Assembly: GCA_003996215.1 (NCBI GenBank)
Contig: QJPP01001920.1
Coordinates: 1-64,000 of the forward strand
Origin: Jaltomata sinuosa
Lineage: Eukaryota > Streptophyta > Magnoliopsida > Solanales > Solanaceae
Length of the DNA: 64,000 nucleotides
Direction of reading: 5' to 3'
The notes below the pieces were generated by a model, which was not told the origin of the DNA, searched no databases, and saw only the letters and a program-made list of their open reading frames with translations. Of this stretch, positions 1-11,499 are shown in pieces; the stretch's first letter is position 1; every line of letters begins with the position of its first letter. The translations under genes were made by a program, and so were the position numbers.

Positions 1-890
1 GGATTGCTATGAGAGGTTGCACAAGTTGGGTATTGTACGTTAGCATGGGGTTGAGTTTGTCACATTTCCGCTGCAGGGTGATGCTAAGCAGTGGTGGAGG
101 TCTCATGTGGAGTGTCGGTCTTCTGTTCTACCCCCACTGACTTGGGAACAGTTCCACGCTTTGTTTTTAGAGAAGTATGTACCCCATACTTTGAGGAACC
201 GGAAGAAGGATGAGTTCTTGAACTTGGAGCAGGGTAGCATGTCAGTCTTTGCTTACGAGGCTAAGTTCCATGCTTTGTCTCATTTTGCCACACAGATGTT
301 GGGTTTCGAGGAGGAACGGGTCTGATTTTTTATGAAAGGTTTGAATACTGAGCTTCAGGTACTGTTAGTGCATATGACTTCATCAGGGAGGGGCTTCAAT
401 GAAGTGGTAGATTATGTGAATAAATTGGAAGGGATCAAGCAAGCGGGGCAGGCTAAGACTTTAGCCAAGAAGCCCCGGCATGAGGGAAATTTCGGTAGTT
501 CATACTCCAGGGGCTAGACTCAGCAGGCATACCCAGCCCGTCCTATTCAGTCAGCTCTGCTAGCTGCTACAGGTGGTCATCAGGGAGCTCATAATCAGTC
601 TTCAGCTCCTAGAGGCTAGGGAGCATCTTATACATCAGCTAGTAGGCCTACACTTGACCGTGGTTGCTTCCATTGTGGTGATCTAGGCCACTTTAAGAGG
701 GAGTGCCCACTCAGGCAGACAAATAATCAGGGTCAGCAGCAGTCTAGAGCGGTGGTCCCGGCAGGTAGAGGTGGTAATGCTAGAGGTCGTCAACAGGTTG
801 GGCAAGGTAACTTTCAAGGAGGGCGGGGCGACAGAGGGAATGGAAGCGCGGAAAGGGGTGCAGTGCAGCCGGCCTAAAAAGTTCCCCAGA
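1..890 (+). pseudogene. gag remnant of element A (left)
   Basis: Capsid-type retrotransposon gag sequence is visible from the left edge, with the signature WEQFHALFLEKYVP and then a stretch typical of plant gypsy gag (EFLNLEQGSMSV). A stop at 323-325, followed by a change of frame, interrupts it, and another stop lies at 515-517. A CCHC zinc knuckle with C-x2-C-x4-H-x4-C spacing is intact at 665-706 (CFHC...GHFKREC), followed by a Gly/Arg/Gln-rich tail. In an intact element gag forms the virus-like particle and binds RNA. Here it is broken and its N-terminus lies outside the window. Confidence 0.85.
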
Positions 891-934
891 TTGATGATCA
901 GGCTTATTGCTATGCATTTCCAAGGAGAACTGAG

Positions 935-1350
935 GTGGAAGCACCAGATGCGGTGATCACAGGTACTATTCTTGTCTGTGATAAAATGGTTTCGGTATTA
1001 TTCGACCCAGGTTCTACATATTCTTATGTATCTGTGAGTTTTGCGTTGGGTTTGGAATTAATTTGTGATATCCTTGATTCCCCTATCTATGTTTCTACCC
1101 CGGTTAGAGAGTTTGTGATTATGACTCATGTTTATCATGACTGTTCTGTTGTGTTTGTGGGGTTGCATACTTGGGTAGACTTGGTAATCCTAGATATTGT
1201 TGATTTTGATATTATCCTGGGCATGACCTGGAGGTCCTCTTATCATGCTGTGTTGAACTATAACACCAAGACGATGGCTCTAGATATTCCAGTTAAGGAT
1301 AGGCTAGAGTGGGAAGGTGTGTACATGCCTAAGCCAGTTGAGATCATATC
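935..1350 (+). pseudogene. retroviral-type aspartic protease domain of element A (left)
   Basis: The reading frame 935-1843 begins with a pepsin-like retrotransposon protease. The active-site motif reads LFDPGSTYSYVS, where most gypsy proteases have D-S/T-G-A. The form with P before G is common in plant Tekay-like elements, so I do not count it as a lesion. The flap and C-terminal part (FDIILGMTW, with D and G conserved) follow at about 1207-1230. The frame runs on into the start of RT. The protease would process Gag-Pol in the particle. The same frame is seen in the right copy at 42521-42958, where it shifts near 42900. Confidence 0.85.
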
Positions 1351-1439
1351 ATTTATTCGGGCTAGAAAGCTAGTGGGAAGGGGGTTTCTAGCCTTCTTGG
1401 CTCATCTCCGGGATGATAGTGTGGAGTCCCCATCTATTG

Positions 1440-2460
1440 AGTCAGTTCTAATTATTTCTGAGTTTCGAGAGGTGTTTCCAGCGAATTTGCATGGTATGCC
1501 TCCGGACAGGGATATAGAGTTTTGTATTGATTTGGAGCCAGACACTCATCCCATTTCCATTCCTCCGTATCGTATGGCTCCGGCAGAGTTAAGGGAACTT
1601 AAGACTCAGCTACATGAACTCCTAGATAAGGGATTTATCCGTCCCAGTGCGTCGCCTTGGGGTGCTCCTATTTTGTTTGCCAGTCATTTTTGTATTGTGT
1701 TGTACATCTTGAGATGCCAGAAGCTTTATGCGAAGTTCACTAAGTATGAGTTTTGGTTGACTTCAGTTTCATTCTTGGGGCATGTAGTGTCAGAACATGG
1801 GGTAATAGTGGATCCCCAGAAGATTGATACAGTCAAGAGTTAGGCTCGGCCTAGCTCTGTGATAGAGGTGAGGAGTTTTGTTGGGCTCGCAGGGTACTAC
1901 CAGAGGTTTGTTAAGGATTTTGCGTCTATTGCTACTCACCTGACCAGGCTGACATATAAAGATGTACCATTCGTGTGGTCCGATAAGTTTGAGGAGAGCT
2001 TCAAAAATCTCAAGACACTTCTGACCACGACTCTTATATTGTCCTTGCCGGTTGAAGGTAAAGACTTTATTATTTATGGTGATGCTTCACATTCTAGTTT
2101 GGGTGTTGTGTTGATACAGGATAGGAATGTGATATAGCCTATGCATCTAGGCAGTTGAAGGTGCATGAGAGGAACTACCCGACTCATGACTTAGAGTTGG
2201 CAGCACTGGTCTTTGCACTCAAGATTTTGATACACTATCTCTATGGTGTCAAGTGTGAGGTGTTCACCGATCATCACAGTCTGCAGCATGTGTTTACTCA
2301 GAAGGATTTGACTTTGAGGCAGAGAAGGTGGATGGAGTTATTGAAGTACTATGATGTGACTATTCAATATCATCCGAGTAAGGCTAATATGGTGGCAGAC
2401 GCATTGAGCTGGAAGACAGTTAGCATGAGTAGTTTGGCTTATTTGGGGTTGTCCAAATGA
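1440..2460 (+). pseudogene. RT with core deletion plus RNase H of element A (left)
   Basis: The RT N-terminus (VFPANLHGMPPDRDIEF, then GFIRPSASPWGAPILF) is followed directly, around 1676-1690, by sequence matching the end of the palm and thumb (KLYAKFTKYEFWL). Roughly 100 residues normally present between these, including the catalytic FIDD box, are absent, so polymerase activity is impossible. A stop lies at 1841-1843. RNase H follows from about 2068 (YGDASHSSLGVVL) and is shifted by a 2-base insertion near 2137. It resumes at 2155-2460 with the FTDHHSLQ and YHPSKANMVADALS motifs. The right copy shares both the deletion and the frameshift. Confidence 0.88.
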
Positions 2461-2639
2461 CCACTAGCAAAGGAAATTGGGGCTTTGGAGGCCAAGTCCA
2501 TGCACTTGGGTGTTTCATAACAGGGTGGGTTGTTGGCCAGCATTAAGGTCAAAACCACCTTCATAGAGGAAATAAAGGCCAAATAGTTTCCGGGGAATCC
2601 ATGGACGTCATGTTAGACTCCGGTGGAGTGCTACATTTC

Positions 2640-3960
2640 AGAGAAAGGATTTGTGTTCCTCGGGTTGATGATATAATTCAGAAAATCTTGGAGAAGCTAA
2701 TGGTTTGCGGTACTCAATTCATCCGGGTGTGACTAAAATGTACAGGAACTTGAGGCAGCGTTACTGGTGGCCCGGGATGAAAAGGGACATAGTCGACTTT
2801 GTGTCCAAATGTCAGAACTGCCAGCAGGTAAAATATGAACATTAGAGACCTGCAGGACTGCTTCAGAGAATGCTAATTACAGAGTGGTAGTGGGAAAGGA
2901 TAGCCATGGACTTTGTGGTGGGTCTTCCCAGGACATTGGGGAAGTATGACTCAATTTGGGTTATTATTGACAGGCTGACCAAGTCCGCTCACTTCATTCT
3001 GGTCAGGGTAGATTACAATTCACAATAATTAGCTAAGATCTACGTGAAGGAAATTGTGAGATTACATGGGGTGCCGCTGTCCATCAATTCAGACAGGGGT
3101 ACGCAGTTCATCTATAAATTTTAGGGAAAGCTACATGAAGAGTTGGGTACACAACTCACTTTTAGCACACCCTTCCTCCTCAGACTGATGGTCAGTCAGA
3201 GAGGACGATTCATGTATTGGAGGACATGCTGAGAGCATGAGTGATGGACTTTGGTGGCCATTGGGACCAGTTCCTATCGTTGTGCGAATTCTCGTACAAT
3301 AATAGCTACCACTCCAGTATTGACATGGCATCATTCGAGGCATTGTATGGGAGGAGCTGCAGATTACCGATTGGGTGGTTTGAGGAAGGCGATGTAAATC
3401 CTTTGGGAGTGGAATTGGTGAAGGAAGCACAAGAAAAGGTAAGGGGCATTCAGGCCAAATTGTTCGCTGCCCAAAGCAGGCAGAAGAAGTATGCAGATCG
3501 CAAGGTCTGGGACATGGAATTTCTGGTTGGTGAACAGGTATTGTTGAAATTGTCACCAATGAAGGGAGTTATATGATTTAGTAAGGAGGGCAAGCTTAGA
3601 CCTCGGTTCATCGGTCCGTTTGAGGTTCTTGAGATTGTGAAGCTAGTGGCTTACAAGTTAGCACCGCCGCCCAGTTAATCGGGCATCCATCCGGTATTCC
3701 ATGTATCTATGCTTAAGCGATACCATGTGGATGGGGACTACATCATCAAGGGGGATGAGGTGCTTTTTGATAAGGATCTTCGTTATGAAGAGGAACCAAT
3801 CTTAATTCTTGCTCGGGATGTACAGAAGTTAAGGACAAAGGTGATTACTATAGTAAAGGTTTAGTGGAAGCATCATCCGATTGATGAGGCCACTAGGGAA
3901 ATTGAGAAGGACATGCGGGATAAGTACCCTCAATTGATTGAGGATTCAGTTACTACACTT
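2640..3960 (+). pseudogene. integrase and chromodomain-like tail of element A (left)
   Basis: The H2C2 zinc-binding domain is visible at about 2709-2831 (IHPGVTKMY...KCQNCQQVK). The catalytic core follows, with MDFVVGLP at about 2905-2928, SDRGTQF near 3089, and the Glu-bearing GQSER near 3193. The frame at 3241-3576 carries the core end and the GPY-type region. The C-terminus (HPVFHVSMLKRY, then a W-H-P-x-D-E-A-T motif) resembles the degenerate chromodomain of Tekay/Del elements, which directs integration to chromatin. In-frame TAG codons, including one replacing a Gln near 3862 that the right copy shares, make it a pseudogene. Confidence 0.85.
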
Positions 3961-4029
3961 TCTTTCCTTTATTTCTATAAATTCGGGTTTGATCATTTAG
4001 CAATTAATGATGGGTAAATTGGTATTTGT

Positions 4030-6209
4030 TGTAACAACCAGGTCTATCATTATGGGTAGTCCAATTTTGCCAAGTTTTAGAGTTAGAAAACTCCGGGTTT
4101 GGGAGTTTGAAATTTGAGGCTAGGCTAGCCTCGGCCAGTTTTGGAGCGAGGTGGAGTCTAGGGAAATCTGGGTAAGTATTGGGTTAAGAGTCTTGTTTTG
4201 AGCTAGTTTTCCATGTAACCAAGACATAAAGGAGTCCTGGGGACTTTTCGGAATCAAATTCGGGTAAGTAGAACTCCTGGAATCGAGGTTGACGTGAAGA
4301 GGTTATTTCAGAACGTCGGGAAAACAAGTGGGTTGTAAAATGGACTAGTTTTGGAGATTTTATGACTTTCTGTTCTATGTCAACCGCTATGGCGGTTGAC
4401 ACTCCGCCATAGTGACCTCCGATGTAGCTGAGAAATTACCGCTACAGCGAAAGTCAACGTCGGTCAGCCTCCACCATAGCGGATGACTCCGCTACGGTGG
4501 TACCGCTATAGCGGGATCGATGGGAATTAATGCAGAAACATTCCCCAAAACATTCAGTTTTCACAATTTTGTTTTGGGAGAAGGGCAAGGCGATTCCAGG
4601 CGATTTTCCTCTGTTTTCCATTGTTTTTCTTCCCTAAGGTAAGGTTTCTACTCCCCAAACTTCGTACTACTTTTCCTACGTGGTAGAATTGCTAGGAGGA
4701 AACTTGGAGAAAGGTTGGAATAAACTAGGGATGGTAGAATCCGGGGAAAAAGGGGGATTCTAGGCATGAAAGTTCTTGGGTATTGTTAAAAACAAGGTTT
4801 ATTTATCGCATGCTGTTAGATTCTCTATTTTATTTGTGAAAATGATAGAACTAGGGAATTAATGGCGGGAAACCCAGGAAAAAGGGTAGGATGATCATGG
4901 TTGGTCTGGGATTTAGGATTTGGTGTAATCCGAGTAATACACAGGCCTTGTTTGTTAATTCAAGTGCTAGTATGTTGTTTTAGACCAAGAACGAGAAAGG
5001 AATCCGGAATATGAGAAAGCACGAGTTGAGTAGAGCTTGGATCATTTCGAGGTAGGTGATGGCTTACGATTCCAATGAATGTTGTATATTTTTGTACTCT
5101 TATCTAAGTGTTTGTATGAATTACATTGCTTAGAGTAATTGTTAGAATATCTAAGGGTCCTGTTTTACAGTCTGTGGATTGAATGGTGTGTTTCTTGTTG
5201 GTTTTACAAGTTGTTTGTTCATAATTTGACTGTGGATTAATTGAATTTTGGTTGGCTCGGGTTCCACGCCTGGTACCGAATACTAACGGTTAGCTTGGGT
5301 ACCATGCCTGGTACGGGATACTAACAGTTGGCTCGGGTACCACGCCTAGTACGAGTTTATTTTACTGCATTATTGCATTGATATTGTTGTATTGCATTAA
5401 CTTTTATTGGTTCCATGAGTGGACCAGGCTGTTTTATTGAAATGTGATATTTGCTGGTGGTCCTTGAGTGACCGAGAATCCTGTTGTATGTATTGAGTTG
5501 GCCTTGGATTAGTCTGGTTTGTCTGGTTAACACTTAGGTGTTGTTAGAAGGGATCCCAGGGTGGGTCTGGGTTAGACGAAAAGGGATAGTTTATCGGTTA
5601 TATGATTGTTGCTTACAGTTAGAAAGGGTGGATTTCATGCGGGAACAAGGTAGGTAGAGACTTATAGTCTAGGGGTGCTTGTTGACTTGTTGCATGTCTT
5701 CCGTACTTATACTTGGTTTGTTGTACTGATTATACACTATTTTTATTTAGAACTGGCTGATGATCCTACCAGTACACAGTGGTGATGTACTAATACTGCA
5801 CTGGCTTTTCTTTTTGTGAGTATAGGCAATCTTCCAGCAGTTGAGACGCGACCTGATCTGTAGTACCGACGTTTCCAGGCAGCAAGGGTGAGATGCTTCA
5901 ATCGAGTTACCTTGAATCTATCATTAGATTTGTAGCCCACTCATTTTGGGCTTAAACTATTTCCTTTTTTGGGGGTTACATCCCCGTATTCTAGACATTG
6001 GTAGATTGTTTGGTACTGTGATTTTCAAATTTTAGGGGGTAATTTCCGCAGATTTATATTAATGAAGTGGTTTTATTATTATTGCGTTGCTAGTTTAATT
6101 TTCGCACTTTGGTTTTGAGCTGTTAGAATGGTTAAGTTCGGAGAAGTGATGGTTCGCTCACCCGGGAGGGGTTGGGTGAGTGCCACTCACGACGGTCTGG
6201 ATCGTGATA
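4030..6209 (+). repeat. 3' LTR of element A (left), 2.18 kb
   Basis: It begins TGTAACAACC and ends in TGATA, against TGACA in the right copy, so one terminal base is mutated. It matches the 5' LTR of the right copy (38775-40832) across its full length. Visible parts are a cluster of short palindromes built on CCGCTATAGCGG-like units (about 4380-4515), three imperfect 44-bp tandem units containing GGTACCACGCC (about 5250-5350), and a distal block ending CACTCACGACGGTC. I found no convincing gene in it; short open frames on both strands are not conserved as proteins. Confidence 0.88.
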
Positions 6210-8489
6210 TTTAACCTCCACTTCCACATGGAAGTGGAGGAGGGCTACAACAAATGGGTACTTTAGTTGGTGGAATTAGTACATGCCAAAATGTGGCACA
6301 CTTTTCTTAGCAAGTGAAATAATAAACAATCATTTATTTATCATTTTTAGCCAATATATCTTGATATTTTATTTGATCTTTGAGAGAAATTGATTATCTT
6401 CATCAAGTTATTCCACCACGAATTTGAGTCTGATTTTGTATCGGAGCTTCTCAGCGCGGTCCAGGCTAGGACATCGTCATTCTAGCAGCTTGTCATCGGA
6501 CAACAGGTAGGTTACGGTTTAAACTCTTTAGACTTAGCATATATAGAATAAAATTATATTAATGGGCATCCTTGGGTTGGGTTTACTAGCTTGTACCACA
6601 GGCCTTGACCGCTTTATTCATGTCCGATTACTTTTCTTCCTCCGATGTTTGTAGTATTTGTTTTATACATTCTATTCACCCTTGTTGTACTGTGTGACCT
6701 TATATTGACTCTAAAAAATAGTTGGTGGGATATTGGGAATGTCCATGAGTCCCCGAAATCGTTATTATTAATATAGAGCTGGCTATATGTGCTGTAGAAC
6801 GATTGGAGCCTGTGCAGGGCCGATACGTTGATTGTGAGCCGTTGGGCTACTATTTGTGTTTGAGCATGTCATGATCATGCATATAAAGGATTTTCTACTT
6901 GATTTCACTGCGGTTTTGGCTTCGGGCCTTCTAGTGTTGTTTTCTAAAAACCTGCATGGCCCGTGGGGACTGTTTTTGGTAAAAATGATTGCAAAGAGGT
7001 TTGGTACCATTTTAATGAATCTTCTTGGGGTAAGAGAAAATAAAAAGGATGTCTTATCACTATTTCTACTATTACTAGACTCTGGGGGGCCGAGGGCTAG
7101 ACTTTTTTGTACTACAACTTCCGTGATAATACTAGGCTCGGCGAGGCCGTGCGTTAGAACCATTTGATTTACTAATTTAGACACGGATATCCTCCGGGCA
7201 ACTTTACTAAGGGATTTTTGAGATTGCGGGGCATCTAGTATATTGCTCGAGGGCCTCCATGGACCTCGCTATTCCAGATCAGGGGCTACGTGCTAAGAGT
7301 ACCGGAGGGAGGGTATACAGTGTAGTAGAGGTATACGAGTGTGACCTTTCGTGGATCCTGTCTTCTGGGCCTTATAGGACGTCGAAAGCAGGTAACATAC
7401 ATTACTTCTATCACATCTAGTGCATCATATAATCATTTTGTGTGAGGTACCACCCTTGTTTGTTGTTTGTTGATTGTACGCTCCGGTAGTATGGGATACC
7501 GGAGGGTTTGTCTTCACCTGATTGTGTTCGTTGGGTATATGGGCGCCCGTGGGACTATAGGTAGACTTATTATTACTATTTTGCACTATTGGTTCCTATT
7601 GTGGTTCTTATGACTTTGGATATTGTTAAGGTTAAGCCTGGGACTTCCAGTTGTTAAATTCTTGACTTGAGATACATGCTTAGTTAGGTTATCGTTCTTT
7701 GTATTCGAGCATGTTTACTGTTCCCTCCTTTCCTTCTCTATTCGTTGAGGTTACCGGTATACTGCCTACTTTCTAAAATCTTCTTTATATGCTTGTTGTT
7801 GCGAGGATCCTGGTTACGTGTTTCATTCTTTTGCCTGTGATGTGTGTTCTTTTAGTTAGCCATATTTATTATTCCTGCATGTATTCCTTCCATGCTATCT
7901 TCCGTGTACTTATTCGTTGCCTTCTGTGACTAATTGTTTTCTATTCTGCTTATTACTGCTCTTTTATTTTATATGTTCCCAGTAAGCCTATGATACCTAC
8001 TGGGTACTAGTTGCTTTGCAATTGGTGCTCATATTACACTCTGCATCTTCTGGTGCAGATCCTAGTGTGAGCCATCACCGCTATCTTGTTGGAGAGTCGT
8101 TCTTGGTGATCTTTTGGACTATCTGAACTGAGGGTGAGCTCTTGGCGATGGAGCTTGACTTTTAGTTTATCCTTTGCTTAATGTACTCTATTTCTACTCG
8201 GAGACATTTGTGTATATATTATTTTGGATCGTTTGTGCTCTGCTGGTGTAGTTCTGACTTTATACTATGATACTAGGTTTTGGGGTTTGGTTTAGCTTCC
8301 GCATATGTATATATATATATTCTTGTCATCTATCTTTTGATCTTGATCCTTTGCTTCTGCTTGATTATATCATTTCTTTCGCTTAACTGTTAGCTAGTAT
8401 CCCATTACTAACCTTTCTGAGCTACATGGATTGGTTTGCCTACTGAAGGGTTGTAGGTGCCATCATGACTGAGAAACTGGGTCGTGATA
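6210..8489 (+). repeat. 5' LTR of element B (left), part downstream of the A insertion
   Basis: It starts with the TSD TTTAA and a near-perfect 12-bp-arm palindrome (CACTTCCA...TGGAAGTG), and ends TGATA just before the primer site. It matches 46863-49341, but lacks about 220 bp after 6352 (GCCAA joined to TATATCTTG). It is also alignable with the 3' LTR at 12851-15895. Open frames on both strands around 6783-7184 recur in every LTR copy with shifting ends and no recognisable domain, so they are not annotated as genes. Confidence 0.85.
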
Positions 8490-8492
8490 GTT

Positions 8493-8505
8493 TGGTATCA
8501 GAGCC
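8493..8505 (+). other. primer binding site, tRNA-iMet type (element B left)
   Basis: TGGTATCAGAGCC lies three bases after the LTR end. This is the standard plant gypsy/copia primer site complementary to the 3' end of initiator methionine tRNA, and it fixes the 5' LTR boundary and the plus orientation. Confidence 0.92.
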
Positions 8506-8693
8506 TAGGTTCACTGGTGTCATTGGTATAGGAGCCACTATCTAGTAGAGTCCTATGGATCAGGGTGGAGACGTCCGTAATCAATCTTCGGGAGCTATAG
8601 TGACATATTAGGAAATATGACTCTTTTATTGCTTTGGTATCATGCATAGTCCTTGAAGGTTTATCTCACTTGTTCTAGTTCATTCTTCCGCAG

Positions 8694-9869
8694 ATGGTTT
8701 GTATGAGAGCGTCAACATCAGGTAGAGTCGAGCCTCCGACTCCAGCACCCCAGACACCAGCTAGGGGCTCGGGGAGGTCATAGATGTAGGGGTCGAGGAC
8801 ATCCCAGATCAGCGGCACCTGCTAGAGCTTCTAGAGTTGAGGTAGATCCCAAGCATGATTATGAGCCAGAGTTTATTCCTGAGTAGTAGAATATGGACCC
8901 AAGGATAACCTAGGTACCACCAGCCCCAGTCAGTTCCAACACCAGTTTCTGTGCCAGCTTCAGCCCCAGCTCAGCCTTCAGATATTCAGGTTTACTATTA
9001 CAACTTTTAGGTATGATTGGAGAGTGGCCTTTTGAGGTAGCACAAACATTCGCTCAGGGGGCAGCCTAGGTACACCGAGTTCAGGAGCGCAGCCTGCTAA
9101 TGTGGCTCCCCGTGCCGAGGTTATTCCAGTCTAATTAGTTGCACATCCTCTTGCTTCTTGCCCAACTATGACAGAGACGGAGCATAAGACGTTGGGTAAG
9201 TTTTTCAGATTGGAACCTCTGAGGTTCGCTGGTACTGCTGGTCCAGCTAGAGGTGGTGCCCAGCATAGCAGGACAGGTGGCAGGGATGTCGGTTGGTCAA
9301 GTGGTGGTCGTCGTCAGTTTTATGTGATACTTAAGAGATCGGAGGCAGAGGCCTCGAATGTTGTGATCACAAGTACGATTTATGTATGCCGTCATTCAGC
9401 TTTGGCTTGATTTCATCCTAGATCTACCTGCTCGTATGTTTCTGCCTACTATTTGCCTTGTTTGGGGTTGACTAGTGAGCCATTATCTGTACCTGTATCT
9501 ATTTCAACCTCGGTAGGAGATTCTTTAGTAGTGGATCAGATTGTGAGATCATGCATGATTTTTGTTGGAGATATTGAGACTTGGGGTGATTTGATAACTC
9601 TTAATATGTTAGACTTTGATGCCATTCTGGGTATGGACTGGTTATCCCCTCACTGTGTGGTTTTGGATTATTATGCCAAGACTGTTACCATAGCCATGCC
9701 CGATGCATCCCCGATTGTGTGGCAGGGTTTTGTCAGCCGCGCACCATCTGGGATCATCTCTTGTCTTCGAGCTAGTAAGTTGATTTTTCGTGGATGTTTG
9801 TCTTATCTAGCATATGTCCGAGATACTAGTGCCGACCCTTCTTCCCTTGAGTCAGTTCCTGTGGTTTGA
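8694..9869 (+). pseudogene. deleted gag and protease of element B (left)
   Basis: The ATG at 8694 starts a gag N-terminus rich in Pro, Ala and Arg that is soon closed by stops. The text goes from a motif typical of the gag start (RFAGTAGPA) straight to the Gly/Arg-rich tail that normally follows the zinc knuckle. The gag core and the CCHC motif are therefore missing. The protease follows (to 9869), but its active site reads FHPRSTCSYVS: the catalytic Asp is His and the Gly is Arg. FDAILGMDWLS, the second conserved block, is kept. The right copy (49553-50725) has the same gag deletion and the same protease change, so both predate the duplication. Confidence 0.82.
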
Positions 9870-9879
9870 GATTTCCTAG

Positions 9880-11240
9880 ATGTGTTGCCTACCGAACTTC
9901 CAGGCCTTCCACCCGATTGAGATATCGACTTTGCTATTGAGTTAGAGCCAGGCACCAGGCCCATTTCCATCTCTCCTTGCTGTATGGCTCTAACTGAGTT
10001 GAGAAAGCTGAAGGAGTAGCTCTAGGATTTGTTAGCTAAGGATTTCATTTGGCCGAGTATATCGCCTTGGGGTGCTCCTATTCTATTTGTGAAGAAGAAG
10101 GATGGGTCGATACGGATATGTATTAATTATCGATAGTTGAATAGGGTGACTGTAAGGAATACGTATTCGATGCCGCACATAGATGATTTATTTGATCAGC
10201 TTCAGGGTTCGGCCATATTTTCAAATATAGATTTGAGGTTAGGCTACCACCAGTTGAGGGTTAGGGTGGAGTACATCCCTAAGACAGCATTCAGGACACG
10301 ATATGGCCATTATGAGTTCCTGGTGATGTCTTTTGGGTTGACTAATGCCCGTGCAACTTTTATGAACTTGATGCACAGGGTGCTTGGCCTGTATTTGGAC
10401 TCATTTGTGATAGTTTTCATAGATAACATCTTGGTATACTCGCGGAGTAGAGATGAGCATGATCAACACTTGAGGATTATACTTCAAACTTTGAGAGATC
10501 ATCGACTTTATGCCAAGTTCTCAAAGTGTGAGTTTTGGCTTGAGTCAGTTGCATTACTAGGGAATGTGGTGTCTAAGGATGGGATTAGAGTTATTTTGGG
10601 TAAGATTTCAGTTGTTCGTGATTGGCCTAGACCTACTACTACTACCGAGGTTCGCAGTTTTATTGGGTTAGTAGGGTACTACAAGAGGTTCATCGAGGAG
10701 TTTTCTTCTGTAGAAGCACCCTTGACTATGATGACTAGGAAGGATGTTCCATTTCTGTCGTCAAATTAGTGCGAGGATAGCTTCTAGAGGCTTAAGTCCT
10801 TGTCGACTTCAGCTCTAGTGTTGACTTTACCAGTTGAGGGTTAGAGTTTCTCCGTATATTGTGATGCTTCAAGGGTTGGTCTGGGTTGTGTATTGATGCA
10901 GCAAGGTCGTGTGATAGCATATGCGTCGAGACAGTTGAAGATTCATGAGCACAACTACCCCATGCATGACTTAGAGTTGGTGGCAGTAGTCTTCACACTC
11001 AAGATCTGGAGGCACTACTTATATGGAGTTCATTGTGAGATATTCACCGACCATCATAGTCTTCAGTACATTACGAGTCAGCGAGAGCTGAATTCGAGGC
11101 ATAGGAGATGGATAGAGTTACTGAAGGACTATCATTTCACCATTCTATATCATCCGGGCAAGGAAAACATGGTAGCGGATACCTTGAGCCAAAAGGCGAT
11201 AAGTATGGGCAGCCTAGTTTCACTTTCAGTTTCAGAGTGA
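9880..11240 (+). pseudogene. reverse transcriptase and RNase H of element B (left)
   Basis: The RT is nearly full length in sequence: SPWGAPILFVKKKDG at about 10060, then a frame 10137-10769 with IDDLFDQLQG, LGYHQLRV, KTAFRTRYGHYEF and MSFGLTNA. The catalytic box reads FIDNILVYS at about 10417-10443, with Asn replacing the second Asp. The right copy has FIDYIFVYS, so this site decayed separately in the two copies. RNase H at about 10855-11240 shows CDAS, FTDHHSLQ and YHPGKENMVADTLS. Upstream stops at about 9919, 10018 and 10024 break the start. Confidence 0.88.
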
Positions 11241-11499
11241 ATGTTGGCCTTGGACATCCAGACCTTGGCTAACCATTTGGTTAGGCTCGACTTGTCAGTA
11301 TTGAGGTTCTTTCTACTCTAGATGATCAGATTCAGAGCTTACAGTTTGAGGATCAGAGTTTGTGTGACCTTCTGATCAGGTAGTTCAAGGTGAGGCCAGC
11401 TGGGCTACCTTAGGTTCTCATGGTATTTTGAGGTTCGACAGTCGTCTTTGTATTCTGAGGGTTGGATATTTGATTCAGTTGATACTTCCTGAGGCGCAT

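Larger units (their letters stand above)
1..6209 (+). mobile_element. Ty3/Gypsy chromovirus A, left copy, 5' truncated by window edge
   Basis: This is the 3' two thirds of an LTR retrotransposon of the chromovirus (Tekay/Del-like) lineage. Domains run gag, CCHC knuckle, protease, RT, RNase H, integrase and chromodomain-like tail, followed by a 3' LTR. The same element is complete at 38775-46862, and position 1 here corresponds to about 41589 there. The LTR ends at 6209 and is followed by TTTAA, the 5-bp target duplication that also brackets the right copy. Both copies therefore derive from one insertion into element B's 5' LTR. Many stops and frameshifts, most of them shared with the right copy, show it is not active. 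Confidence 0.9.

Noticed and set aside
3131..3559. 142-codon minus-strand frame opposite integrase of A (also 44743-45141)
   Set aside because: Antisense shadow of the integrase frame.
4021..6209. CRISPR-like array from the spaced repeats in A's LTR
   Set aside because: Only three imperfect direct units without spacers, in a eukaryotic retrotransposon LTR.
6783..7184. Overlapping open frames on both strands in B LTRs (also 14358-14733, 47760-48038)
   Set aside because: They lie inside LTRs, vary in end points between copies and show no domain or codon signature.
8493..8505. Possible tRNA gene near the tRNA-like motif
   Set aside because: Only the short primer-site complement is present; no tRNA body was seen on either strand here or at 27194, 40837 and 49345.
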